From: Ectocarpus siliculosus
Lineage: Eukaryota; Sar; Phaeophyceae; Ectocarpales; Ectocarpaceae
Assembly: GCA_000310025.1 (NCBI GenBank)
Contig: FN648414.1
Location: 161,309-225,308 of the forward strand
Direction of reading: 5' to 3'
Length of the DNA: 64,000 bases
Shown here: positions 1 to 29,400 of the stretch, piece after piece
Numbering within the stretch: position 1 is the stretch's first letter
Layout of the letters: every line of letters begins with the position of its first letter
Program-made: the position numbers and the translations under genes
The notes under the pieces: generated by a model
What the model was told of the DNA's origin: nothing
The model's input: the letters and a program-made list of their open reading frames with translations, nothing else
Database searches by the model: none

Positions 1-104
1 CCCCCGAGTTTTTTGGTGACATTATGGGGGAAAAGCCCCCCCCCCCGGGTTGGGGGGCTGGGGGGAACTATAAAAAATCTTTTGTGGGGGGGGGGGGGGG
101 TTTT

Positions 105-135
<31 letters not shown>

Positions 136-140
136 AGCGA
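1..140. repeat. G-rich low-complexity window edge
   Basis: Long G homopolymers, probably next to an assembly break. Between 140 and 576 I see no supportable exon, although the START gene must continue leftwards. Confidence 0.6.
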
Positions 141-576
141 GATAGGGGGGGGCACGAAGACACGAAAAGCGGAGAGTGAGAGAGGGAAAGGCGAAGAGGG
201 GTGCCGCATCACGCAACATTCACACACACCATCAGCCTCTACTCTTAAGTGCACAGGAATCCACAAGGACAAAAAGGCAATAACCCCCATGGCCAGCCCA
301 TGACTGTGCGTCATCATCGCAGCGAGAACGGGAGTGTGGAGGGTCAACGGCTCGTGTCCTTCCTGCCGGGAGGAAAAAGGATCAGCGGTCCCGGTCCGAA
401 CAAGCCGGAAACGCCCGCCCGCCGTAGGCACCACTATCGCGGGCAGCACATTGCCGTGAAGCAACGGTGGAACAAAAAAACACGAAACAGCCGTGAAGGA
501 AAAGTAGAATGGACACACAAAAAACACACAGGCGAAGCAAAGAAAGGCGGAAACGAGCATACAGACAAGTTCTCAC

Positions 577-17340
<16,764 letters not shown>

Positions 17341-19656
17341 TCCCTGTCTTGTATATTTTATGTTTCTCTCTATTCAAATTATGTGTGAGAATTTGTTCGA
17401 TTCCCAACTTCTGCTGCAATCTCGCTCATCAGCCGAAGGCAGGAGTTGCCTGATACCCGGCCGCGAATTGCTAGCTCAGAACATGTAGGACTCGGGACAC
17501 CCGTGTCCTGGCGTGTCCTGGCGAAATGACCAATGGACTGCTGTTGCCGCAACTCGTTTTGACAAAACAGGTCTCATGCACGCGCGGGTGTCTGTGGTTT
17601 TTGCACCGCCTCAGGGGGTACGCACAATGTTTCACCAATCTTGTCTGTTGTGCCCCTCAGACGAAGGGCAACTTTGGGAAGGCGAATTTCGGATTCGATC
17701 GAAGAGCAACCAATAGAAACAGGAAAACAAAACAGCGTACACATGTAGCCTTTTCTGACGCTATGAATTCATTGCTAATCTGTCTCTGACTCTTTTCAAT
17801 GATAGAGATGGATTCGTTGTGTCATATTAAGAAAGAAAAAAACCCAACAGAACACAGCAGCATTCATTGTTGGAGATGATGGTGTCTGGTGCACATTTCC
17901 CCTCTCTGCCATGCAATCGCTGTCCTCTCCCCTCTCTTTATTGTCAGAGTATGTGTGATGCGTGTGCTTCCTAAATAGTTTCCAATCATGGAAACAAAAT
18001 ATAGGATACGAAAAAAACATATATAATATGTAGTGTTTTTTATTTGAATTAATTATGTGTTGGGTTTTTGAACACCAAGTGAAGCGTCCGTCTCTCAGCC
18101 AAATTTCACGTGTGTACCATGCACTCCCAACCATCGTATCAGAAAACCAGAGCCAAATTTAATTCGGCTACACAAAGTGCAAGAGAAATAATAATAATTT
18201 CCGGGCAAGTGCACGCAATAATCAGAGTACAAACCGTGCCGGTGTTGGCCGCGATTGTTCGAGAGGCCAAAATCTGCACTACTGCAGGTCACACAACTAA
18301 CAGCAGCAGTATGTGGTAGAAAAGTAGTGAAGTTGGCAACTTCGTAAACGTTCTACTTCGTAAACGTTCTAGATCTGGGTTGTGGGTTCGAAATTAGTTC
18401 CCGAGTGGAAAACCTTGCAACTACTTTGTTTTTCAGTGAAAAGCGCCTCCAGCAGAAAAAAAGGGAACCAACGAGGGCAGGGACTGACTGCTGAACCCCT
18501 CTCTCGCAGTAACAAGTGAAGACACCCACCACAAGAGGAAAGAAAGGCGGTCTTCCTCTTGTGCGACCCTGCTTTTTCGTGGGTCAAACATGTACCGAAC
18601 GGGATACATGTAGACCGGCGCTAGCATATTTATGTAGATGGGACGTGAAGAAAACCAACAAAACCAACAAAAACATACTACCGACCGGTGGCGCTGCGCC
18701 TCTATCTGTCTTGAAAGCTAGACATGAACAGCAGTCTAACGTACCTATATGTACGCATCTCAAGAACCGATGTTCTATTTCTACAGTTGTCTTACAACAT
18801 GCACGGCGTGCTAAATGACAGCCAGGGCCGGGATGTCACCATCTTGTTGACCCGGCCACTATGCGCGCCAGGCGCTATTTGGAGCAACCATTCGTCGAAA
18901 CGTATGTATGCCGATTCGAGGAGGAGAGCAGAACTTTTTCTCTGTCGCGTGAATCGGACAATGACAATACCAACACGCCGGTGTCCAGGGGTCTCACAGA
19001 CAAGAGAAAACGTGAGCATGGTACCCATGACGGCGAAAAGGATCCGCTCGAGGGTTGTGGGAACGGGCTCTGCAACCGCGTTAGGCCACCAAGTCAGGCA
19101 AGCGGTGTTTCCAATTTTATTGGTTGTCCTGCGCCGACTAAACTACCAAAAAAAAACCTTCGATCACACGCTCCCAATCAAAAAGAGCATTAGAAGTACA
19201 CTAACAAACACAAACAGTAAGGTTTGTGTATCTCTTCTCGAGCTGTTATACCGAGGCAAACGTCTACCAAGGTACTTTTATAAAAGTCCCCTTTTCGGCC
19301 GCCTGCCCGTATCCCGTGTCTCTCCTTCGTTGCTTCTGAGCAATACTAGCAGTATTCTTCAGAGAGCAAAAGAGCACATCGTGCCAGGAACTGGGATTCG
19401 TTCACGATGGCACAGCTTTTGGACGACCCAGTTGGTGGTAAAAAACGTCTCGACATTCCCAGAGCTTGGCCGGAAATACGTGAGGGTACGTACAGAGTAG
19501 CACGTTCAAGTTGGCGTCACTTCGTGATGACCGATGAATGTACACTACACACACACGTTCTTGCCTGAGCTTACACTCTGCCACAGAGTACACATAACAA
19601 GAAACAGCAAAGATGCAGGAAAATCGATCCTCGGCGCCTCACAAACGACGCCCCTG
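17341..19656. other. Intergenic spacer between the START gene and Sec20
   Basis: Separates the START-gene start from the Sec20 stop. It contains a 16-bp direct duplication (TTCGTAAACGTTCTA) at about 18340-18371 next to a box B-like GGGTTCGAAAT. A plus-strand frame is open for 258 codons at 18724-19500 but has no recognisable domain or splice context. No convincing gene. Confidence 0.5.
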
Positions 19657-22052
19657 TCACAAGAGGCCCAAGAGGGGCAGCCTCTGATATATCACAAAGC
19701 AGACCGTGGCGAAGAATACAAAGGTGGAGGCCACCATGATGATGGTGTCCATCACCTCAGCAGCCTTCAGCCTCGTCAACGTTGTGCCGGCTCGCTTCAA
19801 GCTTCCTCCGATGCCCTGTGCGAGCGCACGGCAACGAAACGCGGAAAACGTCCGGCAGTAATGGCGCGTGTTGGGTACAACACACAGTGAGGAAGCGAGG
19901 GTTCGAGCAGGAATAACCGCATTTTCACACGTAATCAGACCCTCCTCCCCCGAACCTACACAAGTGTTGCGCTTAGTTCGCAGTCGCAGCCTGGGACGGA
20001 GGAGGGTGCCTCCCGCAATCCTGGCGGAGGAAGTTGGATTATAGATGCCGGTGGGTTCTCGATGCTGGTGAGTGCAATGGACTTCATGTGGTGGACGATG
20101 ACACCACAACTACACCACAACTGCAACCACCATCAACACTAGCAATAGTTCCTCCGGCAAAGCTCAACAAGAAAAACAGAGCAGTGTTTCTCCCTGCAAC
20201 TGTGCCTCTGAACACGAGAAACTCGCCTGGTGCTCGGCGAACGTGTTCATGAGCAAGGCATCCTGTTCGCCCATGACCTCCGACACTTGCGCCACCCGGG
20301 CCAGCTGCTCTGCCATCATCTTTCGGGTGCGCTGCAAGGACTGTTTCATTTCTCGCGCGTCTCCCGCAGCTGACCCCGGGGTATCGTCGCCACCTCCCCC
20401 GGAATTGTAGCCCCGTCGTCTCCTGTCGTACAGTACACAGCAGTAGTTCACCACAGCAGTGGCGAGAGTAAAGAAAAAAAACACGACCCCTTCGTTGGGG
20501 ATGCACTGCCCTTCGCTGGCATCTGTCTATTGGAAAGCGGAGCGTTCCAGTGTTTCAGAAAGTGGGGCATCGACTGCAGGATGCAACAACGACCAGAATA
20601 GAAAGTGCTCTATCGTACACAGCGAAGACAGTCATCTTGATGGCGTTGTTGTTAGTGGTGGTTGTCTTCTTGTTGTCAATTCGCTGTCTGTACAACAAAA
20701 ACAATCATTCCGACGTCTGCCCAGTACATTCAGTCGCGTAACATATGACGTGAGATTGTTGAAAACAGCCAGAGATAATTAAAAACATTCTCACGGTCCG
20801 TCGCCGCCCTCCGCTCCCAGTAACGCGGCGCGACTGGTGGCATCGTAGCGTCTCTCCTCGTGGCGCTTGCGAAGTGTGACTGCTCGTCGGAGTTCCATCC
20901 TCACGTGCTCCAGGTCTCTCTCCGCTTGCACCACCTACGACCAGAGAAAATTTCGTGTCCCCCGTGTAAGGTAGGGGAATGGGAACCCCCTAATGCCTGC
21001 ATTTGTCACGTTCCAAGCTGCTTCCGATGACAATAATGATCTTCGTCGATGTATGGCTCATGCCATCCTAGCCTACACTAGACAGCGAGCGAGCGTCGTC
21101 ACGATCCGTGTCTGTGTGTCTCAACCCCGTAGTCCACCACTTTGTCCTGCATACTTTAATGGGTGATGCTTCCCCGCCTGACATGAGCTCACCGCTCCGT
21201 AAACGCGGGTTGATTTTCTTGCGCTCTGATACAGTTACATAGCAACTGCACTAATGAACCTTAGGTTAGTCGAGGGCTCGTTTCTTCGTTTCTCTTAAGA
21301 GGTACCCCAACAGCGAGTGTAGACTATAGGTTTCAAAAGTTGGAATATTTTCTGAGTACATGTCCTGTATGACTAGAAACTCTCAAATTTATCTATTATT
21401 GAGCCTGACTCTTAGCACTCAGGGGCGCTAACTGCTGTAAGGCGCCCCAGTTGGATCTACGTCGGTCGTCCTCGAACCTCGAACCTTTGTGAGCGAGTCC
21501 GAACTGCCGTCGGTTCCGTCGCCGCCGCCGCCACCGGCCTCGCGCTGTTCCCCCTCGTACCTCGCCTCGGTTAGCGCGTCCCGACAAGCAGCAACGGTAC
21601 GAATGCTTGCGTTGTTGAAGGCCTTTTTCGACACAGAACAACCAGCGGTAGCAGCGGGCGTAAAAGCATCGAGACAGATGAGAGAAAGCCTCGCGTTCGA
21701 GGCGAAACAAGCGTGGTAAAGGGAAAAATAAGAAATACTCCATGTCTTGTCTGTTGACTCGAGTGTGGTTTTGACTGAGAAGCAAAGGAGCTCGCGTAGC
21801 ACACGGGTTGCATCGCGAAGACTACGGAGCCCGAATCTATGGACGGCAGTAGTCCTGCTTACTTATCGTGTCTATCGCCGGAGGCTGGTGTGTACAGCAG
21901 CACGCTTGGTTCCGAACCTCAATTTGATGTCTAGTCCACGCATCGTCTTCGCCTTCTCTTGTTCCAGCCGCCACTTCAATCTTTCTTATGCTTAGTCTGA
22001 GCTCTCGGAGGAGATCATAAACACGCACAAGGGAAGGAGTTTGAGCTGCCAT
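19657..22052 (-). CDS. SEC20: Sec20/BNIP1-type SNARE protein
   Basis: Complete five-exon gene: 22052-21918, 21622-21485, 20934-20795, 20422-20227, 19815-19657, total 255 residues. Sec20 is a Qb-type SNARE of the ER, part of the complex that receives COPI vesicles in Golgi-to-ER transport. The N-terminal half is helical. Exon 4 holds the SNARE region with the family signature SLQRTRKMMAEQLARV, and exon 5 a C-terminal anchor (residues about 227-246, TIIMVASTFVFFATVCF) preceded by LTRLKAAEVMD, as in BNIP1. No HDEL/KDEL-like retrieval tail is visible; the chain ends QRLPLLGLL. Phases agree throughout. Exon 4 leaves through a GC donor (CAG|GCGAGT). Exons 1 and 2 have weak GTTCG donors, so those two ends are less certain. 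Confidence 0.85.
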
Positions 22053-22317
22053 ATTGCTGGCGGTGCCAGGTAGTCAGTGCCTTCGTGCCCTCTTATGCCG
22101 TTGTGAAAACGCGGGGGAATTATTCTCGCGCCGTAGTTTTCCAAAGCCCCGCATACGCGTTTTTGTAACGCCCGCATGTTGTGGACGATTTGTTTTAGTC
22201 ATTCCTTGGTCTACGGCTGCTGTAGGAACAAGGAACGTGTAGGAACGGCCGCCTTGTCTGGCTACGCATAATACCCAGCATCCGTAGTGCTGAGGCGTGC
22301 TGGCGCAAGAGGTGTGA
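22053..22317. promoter_or_regulatory. Shared divergent upstream region of Sec20 and the channel
   Basis: Only 265 bp separate the Sec20 start codon (minus) from the proposed channel start codon (plus). Any core promoters for both must lie here or inside the first exons, unless untranslated exons extend further. No clear TATA box is seen in either orientation. Confidence 0.45.
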
Positions 22318-25300
22318 TTGCAGCGATGTGAGATCCGAGATAACGCAGTCGTGTCGAGCCCCAACGACATGTTGGTTCTTCAAGAAAAGGGCGTGGACGA
22401 ACCAACCAGGGGACGGAACGCGCCGGAAATTTCACGGGGACGTGTCTGGGCACACCTATCGACGTGCCGTGGATTGGCGAAGCTTGTTATATCGCAAGAT
22501 TGGTTCGATTCCTTCGTCGTAGGGATCATCCTGGTGAATTGCGTGTTCCTCGGTCTCGATGACCCTACAGCGGAGGTAAGAGGCCTGAGGAACTAGGAGA
22601 CACCGCGGCAGACCCGGTCTGTTATATTCGTTTCTGCTGCTGTACATGCGTGGTGGGTGGATTGTTGGACTGCATGTACCAGCAGTAGTAGTCTACAGCC
22701 ATAGACTCCGGGTACATGAACTCTTCCCGGGTACATGAACTCTTCCCGGGTACATGAACTCTTCCAAGCGAAGAGTACAACTTCTACAAAGGTTGACGCC
22801 ATACGATTGATGACAATGTTCTCAGAGTTGTGATTACCATTTCATGGACGGTGGCAGGCCACTCCTATATATAGCGTTTTGCAGAATGGCAAGAGTAAAT
22901 CACCGCTGGTGAGTGCGCATGTACTTTATCATCCCGCATCTCGTTGAAGCAGTTGGTTGGCGATGTCGCTTTCCTCACAATACCAAACGTTTTGATCTCC
23001 AAGTTTCCTCCGTCTTCGGGACAGGGCAACCGGGAAGAAACGGATGATCCTAGACTACTCGTCAAGTCTATATGTGTGCCCGCCTTGTAGCAACGGACGA
23101 GTTTCGTCCGAGTTAACCTGCTCTTGGGTGTTTTTTTTTGTCCTCTCAGACACCACCTTGGTGGCAGCTGGTTGCCGACATAGTTTTTACGGCCTTGTTC
23201 ACGTTGGAGATGTCCCTCAAACTGGCGGCATTGGGCCTCCAGTACTTCATGGATGCGTGGAACTGGCTTGACGCGATCGTCGTGGCAGAGGTGGGGTATG
23301 TACTCTAGTCTAGTACTGTAGTCTTGACATGCAATGAGGTTGACGTTTTGAACAACCCGTCTATTCGACACGTGTTTGCTGGACGCCGAGAGGGAACAAT
23401 TTTTCCGCAACATCTGCAATATCAATAAATCGCCACACAACATTGGGTCTGAACGTCGATACGATAATGCCACCTGTCGCAAAGGCGAAGCCCTTGTCAT
23501 TAGTTGGTTGTGCATTTGCCCACAGCTAATGAAGTTCTTAGCCATGCTGGGCGCCTAACGAAGCATTCACATGGTCGAAAAGCCTAATCTGCGTGCTCAT
23601 TCAATCTGTCCATTTATTTATGTATGTTTGCAATTCGCGTGATTGAGTTGGGTAAAATGTGTTGTGACGCTGACAAGAGGACATGAACCTCTCTCTCACG
23701 AAGGTACAGATCATCCCAAGATGCTCCGTCTTGCAATATGCCTCAAAAGTGTTTCGACATCAAGCCCTGCAAAACACACAGCAGTCTTCCTGAGGCATTT
23801 TCGAAGCAATATAGATCCCATTGACTAACTGTCATCAATGTCGATGTGGGCAGGGCATATTTTCTGTTTTCTTTGATGGCGGACCCAGCATGAAGAGCCT
23901 CCGAGTACTACGAGTGCTCCGGCCCCTGCGAACGGTCAGGCGAATGCCTCGAGTGCAGGTGAGCGCGAGTTGTTTTTTAGAAGGTCCTGACACCTATTTT
24001 CTTTTCGGTTTCCGACAACATTTTTTCCTCCTTCCCGAGGTATCCCCTTTCATTGAAGTGCCATTCCGTCTCGAAACATATGATAGGATGAAGCGTAGTC
24101 TATTCCTCGCGATATCGCCTTCACTGTTTCCATCCAAATACCTAAGTAAGCCTCAGTAAAGGCAGTACATAATCGAGCCCCCCCCCGTTCAGATGACTCT
24201 ACACTGCATATACCTTTCTGGACAACGTGCCGTTCGATCCAAGACTATACTGTTAGGTTCTCTCCCTCACCTCCCCATCCCTCCTCCGTTCTTCGTTCGC
24301 CTGATGAATGTAATCAACCAGCTGGTGGTCACAAGCCTGCTCAGGGCAGGTTGGACCCTTGGTCGTATTGTCTGCATATTCATGGTGTGGCTTTCCATAT
24401 TTGCAATCATGGGCGTGCTGCTGTGGTCAGGTGGGCATTGGCTATGCTGTGGTGCTTCAATGTTTATCGGCTGTTCAAGCAGGACGGGGTATGTGTGGTT
24501 TGTAGTTCAGCGCCTACATGGCCACCCCCAGTGTTTCGCACTCGCCAAAGTTGGAACACATTTTTGATCTACTTTGTATCTGGAGTGGCACGACAACGTG
24601 ACCCACCTGCTTGTTGACTACTGTCCCGAGTTTCGATTAATGCTACTCCCGAGTTCGATGAATGCTGCAGACACACAACTCCCGTCCCTCACTTTGATTA
24701 TGCCTCAAACGTTTCCCTCTCTTCGATTGTGGATGGGCAAATAAATAACCCGGCGGCAAGGGGCACTGGAAAACCGGTGTTCGTCTTCGGGAGTGATGTC
24801 CTCGGACACCGGTGGGGTCTGCGGAGTGCCCGTGGACCATTCGGACGACATCTCGTTGTTCTGCTCGTCGCTCGAGCTGTTAGACACACCGTACACCTGC
24901 GAAGAGGTGACCAATTTGTCGTCGTGGCCGTTAGGGTAGCGACCGTTGAGTTCTTCTGGTTGGGTAATGACCGAGATTGACCCGGAAGCTGGGCATGATG
25001 TCCGATGAACCCCCGCTGCTCACTTCACCCCCAAAGTAGGCGGCAAGACGCTCTTGCCGATCTCCTTAAGACGCTGATCGAATCATCGAGCTAAACGTCT
25101 AACCTCGTTTGGGCACTTGTGTATCGTCACGCATACATATATGTCCACATTGTTCAGGTGTGCTTAAAAAATCATGGTAGCAATAAAGGGCGGGGGTTGA
25201 CCGACCTTTTCTTCGCACTTCTCTACTATTTACCGTGTGGCTTGGCTTCACCGCATTCATACTCGGTAAAACTTGTACTTCCCCTGTCCGTTCCGACTCG

Positions 25301-26414
25301 ACAATTCGATTTGAGTATCTGTCGGCTTCAGCTCAGCCCACATACGATAATTGTGGAGGGTGATAAAGTTGTATTGTACCGAATTCCACCTACCGGCTAG
25401 CAGAACTCGACAACCAATACATCTTCGATATACAGTGCTCTCATGGCTAACCTCCTCCTTCTCAAAAAGAATACCTGGCTTCCTCGGTCTGTCCCTTTTC
25501 TGTCCTACTAACGCCTTCTCTCAAAATAGTGTGCCTGGTTTCCTCCCTCTGTTGTCTTTTTGTACTACGAACGCCTTGTCCGGTCCGCCTGGGCTTAACT
25601 CGACCGCGGTATAGGGGGAAACATGCCAAGACTACGGTAGCAGCCCTTACTCGGGCATGGTGAACTTCGACAATCTCTTGTGGTCTCTACTTACCCTCTT
25701 CACTGTCACCACTCTGGAGGGGTGGCACGAGGTGCGTACCGGGTACTCACATTTCGTGAGTAGAACGGATGTCGACTTCGGTTTTGTTGCTTGCCTCAGC
25801 CATATGATCATTCTCCAACCCATCAAAGACATTTTTAGCGTTAGAGCGCTCTTTGCGTATAACTGTTTGCTCACGAAATGAGTTTTCGCTTTTTCGCCTT
25901 TGGGGTCGCCCCTGTTCGCCCCTGTTACACTTATGCGGGAGTGCGTAGAGATACACCTACCTTATGAAGGCATGGACGCTGTGCTTGTAGAAGTTTAGGG
26001 GGGCTACAAGGGTGAGGGATCATTCCATGCGAACTTAAGCTCACAACCATGGTCCGGGGCTGGGAAGGCTATTGCAAACCAGTAGAGTATATTGGAGGAA
26101 AAATGTGATGCAGGGCCCATTTTGGCGGTACTTTTCAGCTAGAGATGTTGATCTTCGGTCGTTTTGCCCCCTCCCTCCCGTCCCAACATCTACTCCGCTG
26201 GATGTTACGAATGTTGAAAAAAAACAACACGAAACAAGCAAAGGTGATGATGTTCACGCAGCGGGTCATGTCGGAGTACACCATCTGGTTCTTCGTGTTT
26301 CTGATTGTCACCGCCACGTGGGCAATCATGAGTCTCATGATCGCTGCGATGCTGGCGAGGTTCAAGGCGGTCAGCTTGGCCGAGGGCCTCCGCCTGATGC
26401 GGGAAAGAGCCGAG
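22318..26414 (+). CDS. Channel domain I (exons 1-7)
   Basis: Exon 1 carries S1 (DWFDSFVVGIILVNCVFLGL ending LDDP). Exon 2 has S2 and S3, ending NWLDAIVVAE. Exon 3 has S4 with MKSLRVLRVLRPLRTVRR. Exon 4 has S5. Exon 5 is a cysteine-rich extracellular turret starting ALENRC. Exon 6 is the pore with filter TLEGW (Glu codon at 25717). Exon 7 has S6 (WFFVFLIVTATWAIMSLMI) and the start of the I-II linker. No beta-subunit interaction motif (QQxExxLxGYxxWIxxxE) is seen after S6. Confidence 0.88.
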
Positions 26415-29400
26415 GTGAAGTTGAGGCCACCCTGAGATTTAGCTTGCAGCTTTGTTACGTCCTCTCCAGGTCATGCCGTACACGCGTACCGCTTGTCTGG
26501 CACGTGGCCAGACAGGGTAGGCTTCTTCAAGCGTCGGACTTCTCGGTACTTGGATTCCCTCGCCCACACATGCGCACGTCGCACAGGACATGTTTCATCC
26601 CCAGCGCTGTCAACGCTAACAATAGCGCTTGTGGGCCCGCGTGTGTTTGCGCCTGTTTCCCAGGCTAGGGCTGCAAGACAGGTGGAGGCACGCGGCAGGG
26701 CGAAGAAGGGGAAAGGAATGCTAGGCACCGCCGCCGAGGGGGTGAAGGGGGTTGTGACCAAGGGTGGTGCGGAGGTTGGAGGCGCTATCGCAAGGGGTGG
26801 GGGGGTGATTGCCAGAGGTGGTGTGGACATTTTGGCAGCGGGACCGAATCTCGCGGCCGGTCTTATCACCTCGCACGCTGAGGTGAGCACCGGTATCAAG
26901 ACCAAGGAACACGCACCTTGTCTCCCGCCGTCTTGCCTGGCTACTTTACACGGGTGGTGATGCCAACCACGGTTGGCTGACAGGTCATGCAGTAACAGCG
27001 GGTCAGGGGTAGCGTGCATGCCGACAGATGTAATATTCTGTTGGCGAGGTATCTTGGGGACGTTTGGGTAACGCTGTTATTCTACTTCGTGGACCTTCTT
27101 CATTCGAGGGGAGCACGAGGAACGCAGCCAAGAGGGGCAGTACACCCATCTTGTCGAGAGCCGGAAAGTTTCGCGAGGGCGGGAGGCGGTACGGGGCCAA
27201 CTTGTTCGTCGCTTGCTGTCTCTTTCAGCTTGGGACCATTGTTTCTAGCCCCGCATCTGCACCCAAATGAATTACCCTTTGTTGGCACAAATTGTTCCGG
27301 TTTCGCAAACGATATGGCCCGCAACAGAGGGACTTCGGGGGAGGAATACTGAAGATTTGAAGACGTGAATGACTTCAATAAATGTTCTATCCGGATACAG
27401 GTGACAAAACTGTCCTTTCTTGCAACCACCAAACAACCCTCGTATCACCAATGAAACTCCACCAGAGCAAGCCGGAGGGCAAAACCGCAAGGTTAGTCCG
27501 ACAGTCGACGGGACTGTGGCAAAGCATCGTCTCGTATGCTAGGCATCCGCTGGTAGAAGATCAAGTTCTCAGCGAAGATTCGCTTTTCTCGCAGGTACTG
27601 TCATCTGCTGCATTGGTAGGCTTGAGCAGCAGTCCAGACATCGCATTTGCTCGAGCTTTCTTCGTATACTTCTGTGTTATTGAAAATACAGTTCTTAAGG
27701 TGGATGTTCCAGACGCTTGATAATCCCCAAAGCACGCAAGCAATGGCGAGATCAAAGATAGGGGTCTTGGCATGCCTTTACCAGTGATAGAACTAGAGAT
27801 CTCGAACAAAACGTAAACCCATCCGTAGGTAGCTATCCGTTGTCAGGTGCAAGCTTGCTCAGTTGGATGTCGGCAACATTGTCGTGTGTGGCTCCCCAAG
27901 GGGTTGCACACAAGAAACACCGCCAACATTTCCTATGTACTGATGTCCCACACACTCTCGTCCTTTAGAAGAAGCCAGCTATTATACCAGCGTTGTTTGT
28001 ACCTTCCACCAATGTCAATGTTCTCCATTCATTCTATTGTTGTAGTCGAGTGAAAGTCAATTTCAATGAAGATGTAGATTACGGCCAATTGTTTTGCCAC
28101 GTACCCCACTCGTATTGCCCTTTACTATAGTTCTGCACGTTGATCCTGACTGGATTCAAGAGCGTGATTGCCAACTTCCCTCCCTCATGTAGCCCATATG
28201 CATCGACTGGCAACCCCCGCGGTGCTGCCACGTGGGCGACATCGTCAGGCATACCATTGGGCAATAATTCTGAACGTGGTCGTTATTGGGATGGGCGGTC
28301 ACAACATCGGCGACAAGAAGGCCGCCGTGCTCCACGACATGGAGACTGTGCTTACGATAATCTTTACGGTCGAGGTCGTGTTGAAGAACGTGGCCCTGGG
28401 AGCTGGGAGGTACTTCAAGTCCAGGCGAGTTGGGGAGGAAGTCCATTGTTCCCATTCGGATGGGTGTGGCTTGTCGAGGCGTCTCTGATTGAATAGGAAG
28501 GCGATTGGCAGAGGTCGGTGAAATCTAGAATGGGGTGCATAACGTGACGACTGCGGATGAAATGACGTGGGCGGAATTCTACCTGGAAAAATCACGGCCT
28601 TACCATCGCTGCTGACGGTATACCAGTTACTCGAAGCCACACACACTGAACTCTGGTGCCCTGGAATATAATATTGGATCTGTCGAGTGCAGTTTCATGC
28701 CCTTGCTCGCTATTTCTGTCCTCCGTGAAACTTCTCCATATCTTGTCTCATCCCCTAGCCCTTCATCTCGTACCTACCCTCAGCGTCGGAAATGTTTATA
28801 ATTTCGAAGACTCGAAAACGGTAACTTGATTTGCTTGGGTTTCCGGGCTCCCGAATTGCAGGTGGAACCGGTTCGACTTCTTTGTTTCCATGTCGTCCCT
28901 TCTTCATCTCATCGTGACGACGCTGGTGGACGACCTGGTGAGAAAATCGGCGAATCTCATACCTATGTTGTGTTCCGGTTTATCTTCTTATCCTCCGGAA
29001 TAATTGTCAAGAAGTCTCAGCCAGGATACACGATGAACGCAAACGTCATATCGCCCCCATGAGTTCCTCTTGGCGCATCGTTTCCACGAAGTAATCTCTC
29101 CGGTAGTGTTAGGCTTTTGTATTTGATGGTCAGTGGTGTTACCCCGAAGACCTGGGAAAATTCGCATCGGTGGGCAGAGGCCGACGATGTTGCATCTTCT
29201 CCTCGGTGGACGCCGCAACAGACGGGGCGACACATCGTGCTGAGCGGTAACCGCACCAACGCACAAGCGGCGCTTCCGCGAACACGCCGATGTTAGAAGT
29301 CAACGGGAATCGCCCGACTAGGGCTTCATCCCACGGCGTTTGACAACCGTGACACAAAATAGCCGGCCTTACCTCCCCGACTTGAAATTGGCGCTATTCG

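Noticed and set aside
18724-19500. 258-codon plus-strand open frame between the START and Sec20 genes
   Set aside because: No recognisable domain, unusual composition, no splice or neighbour support, and overlap with the Sec20 3' flank; length alone is not enough.
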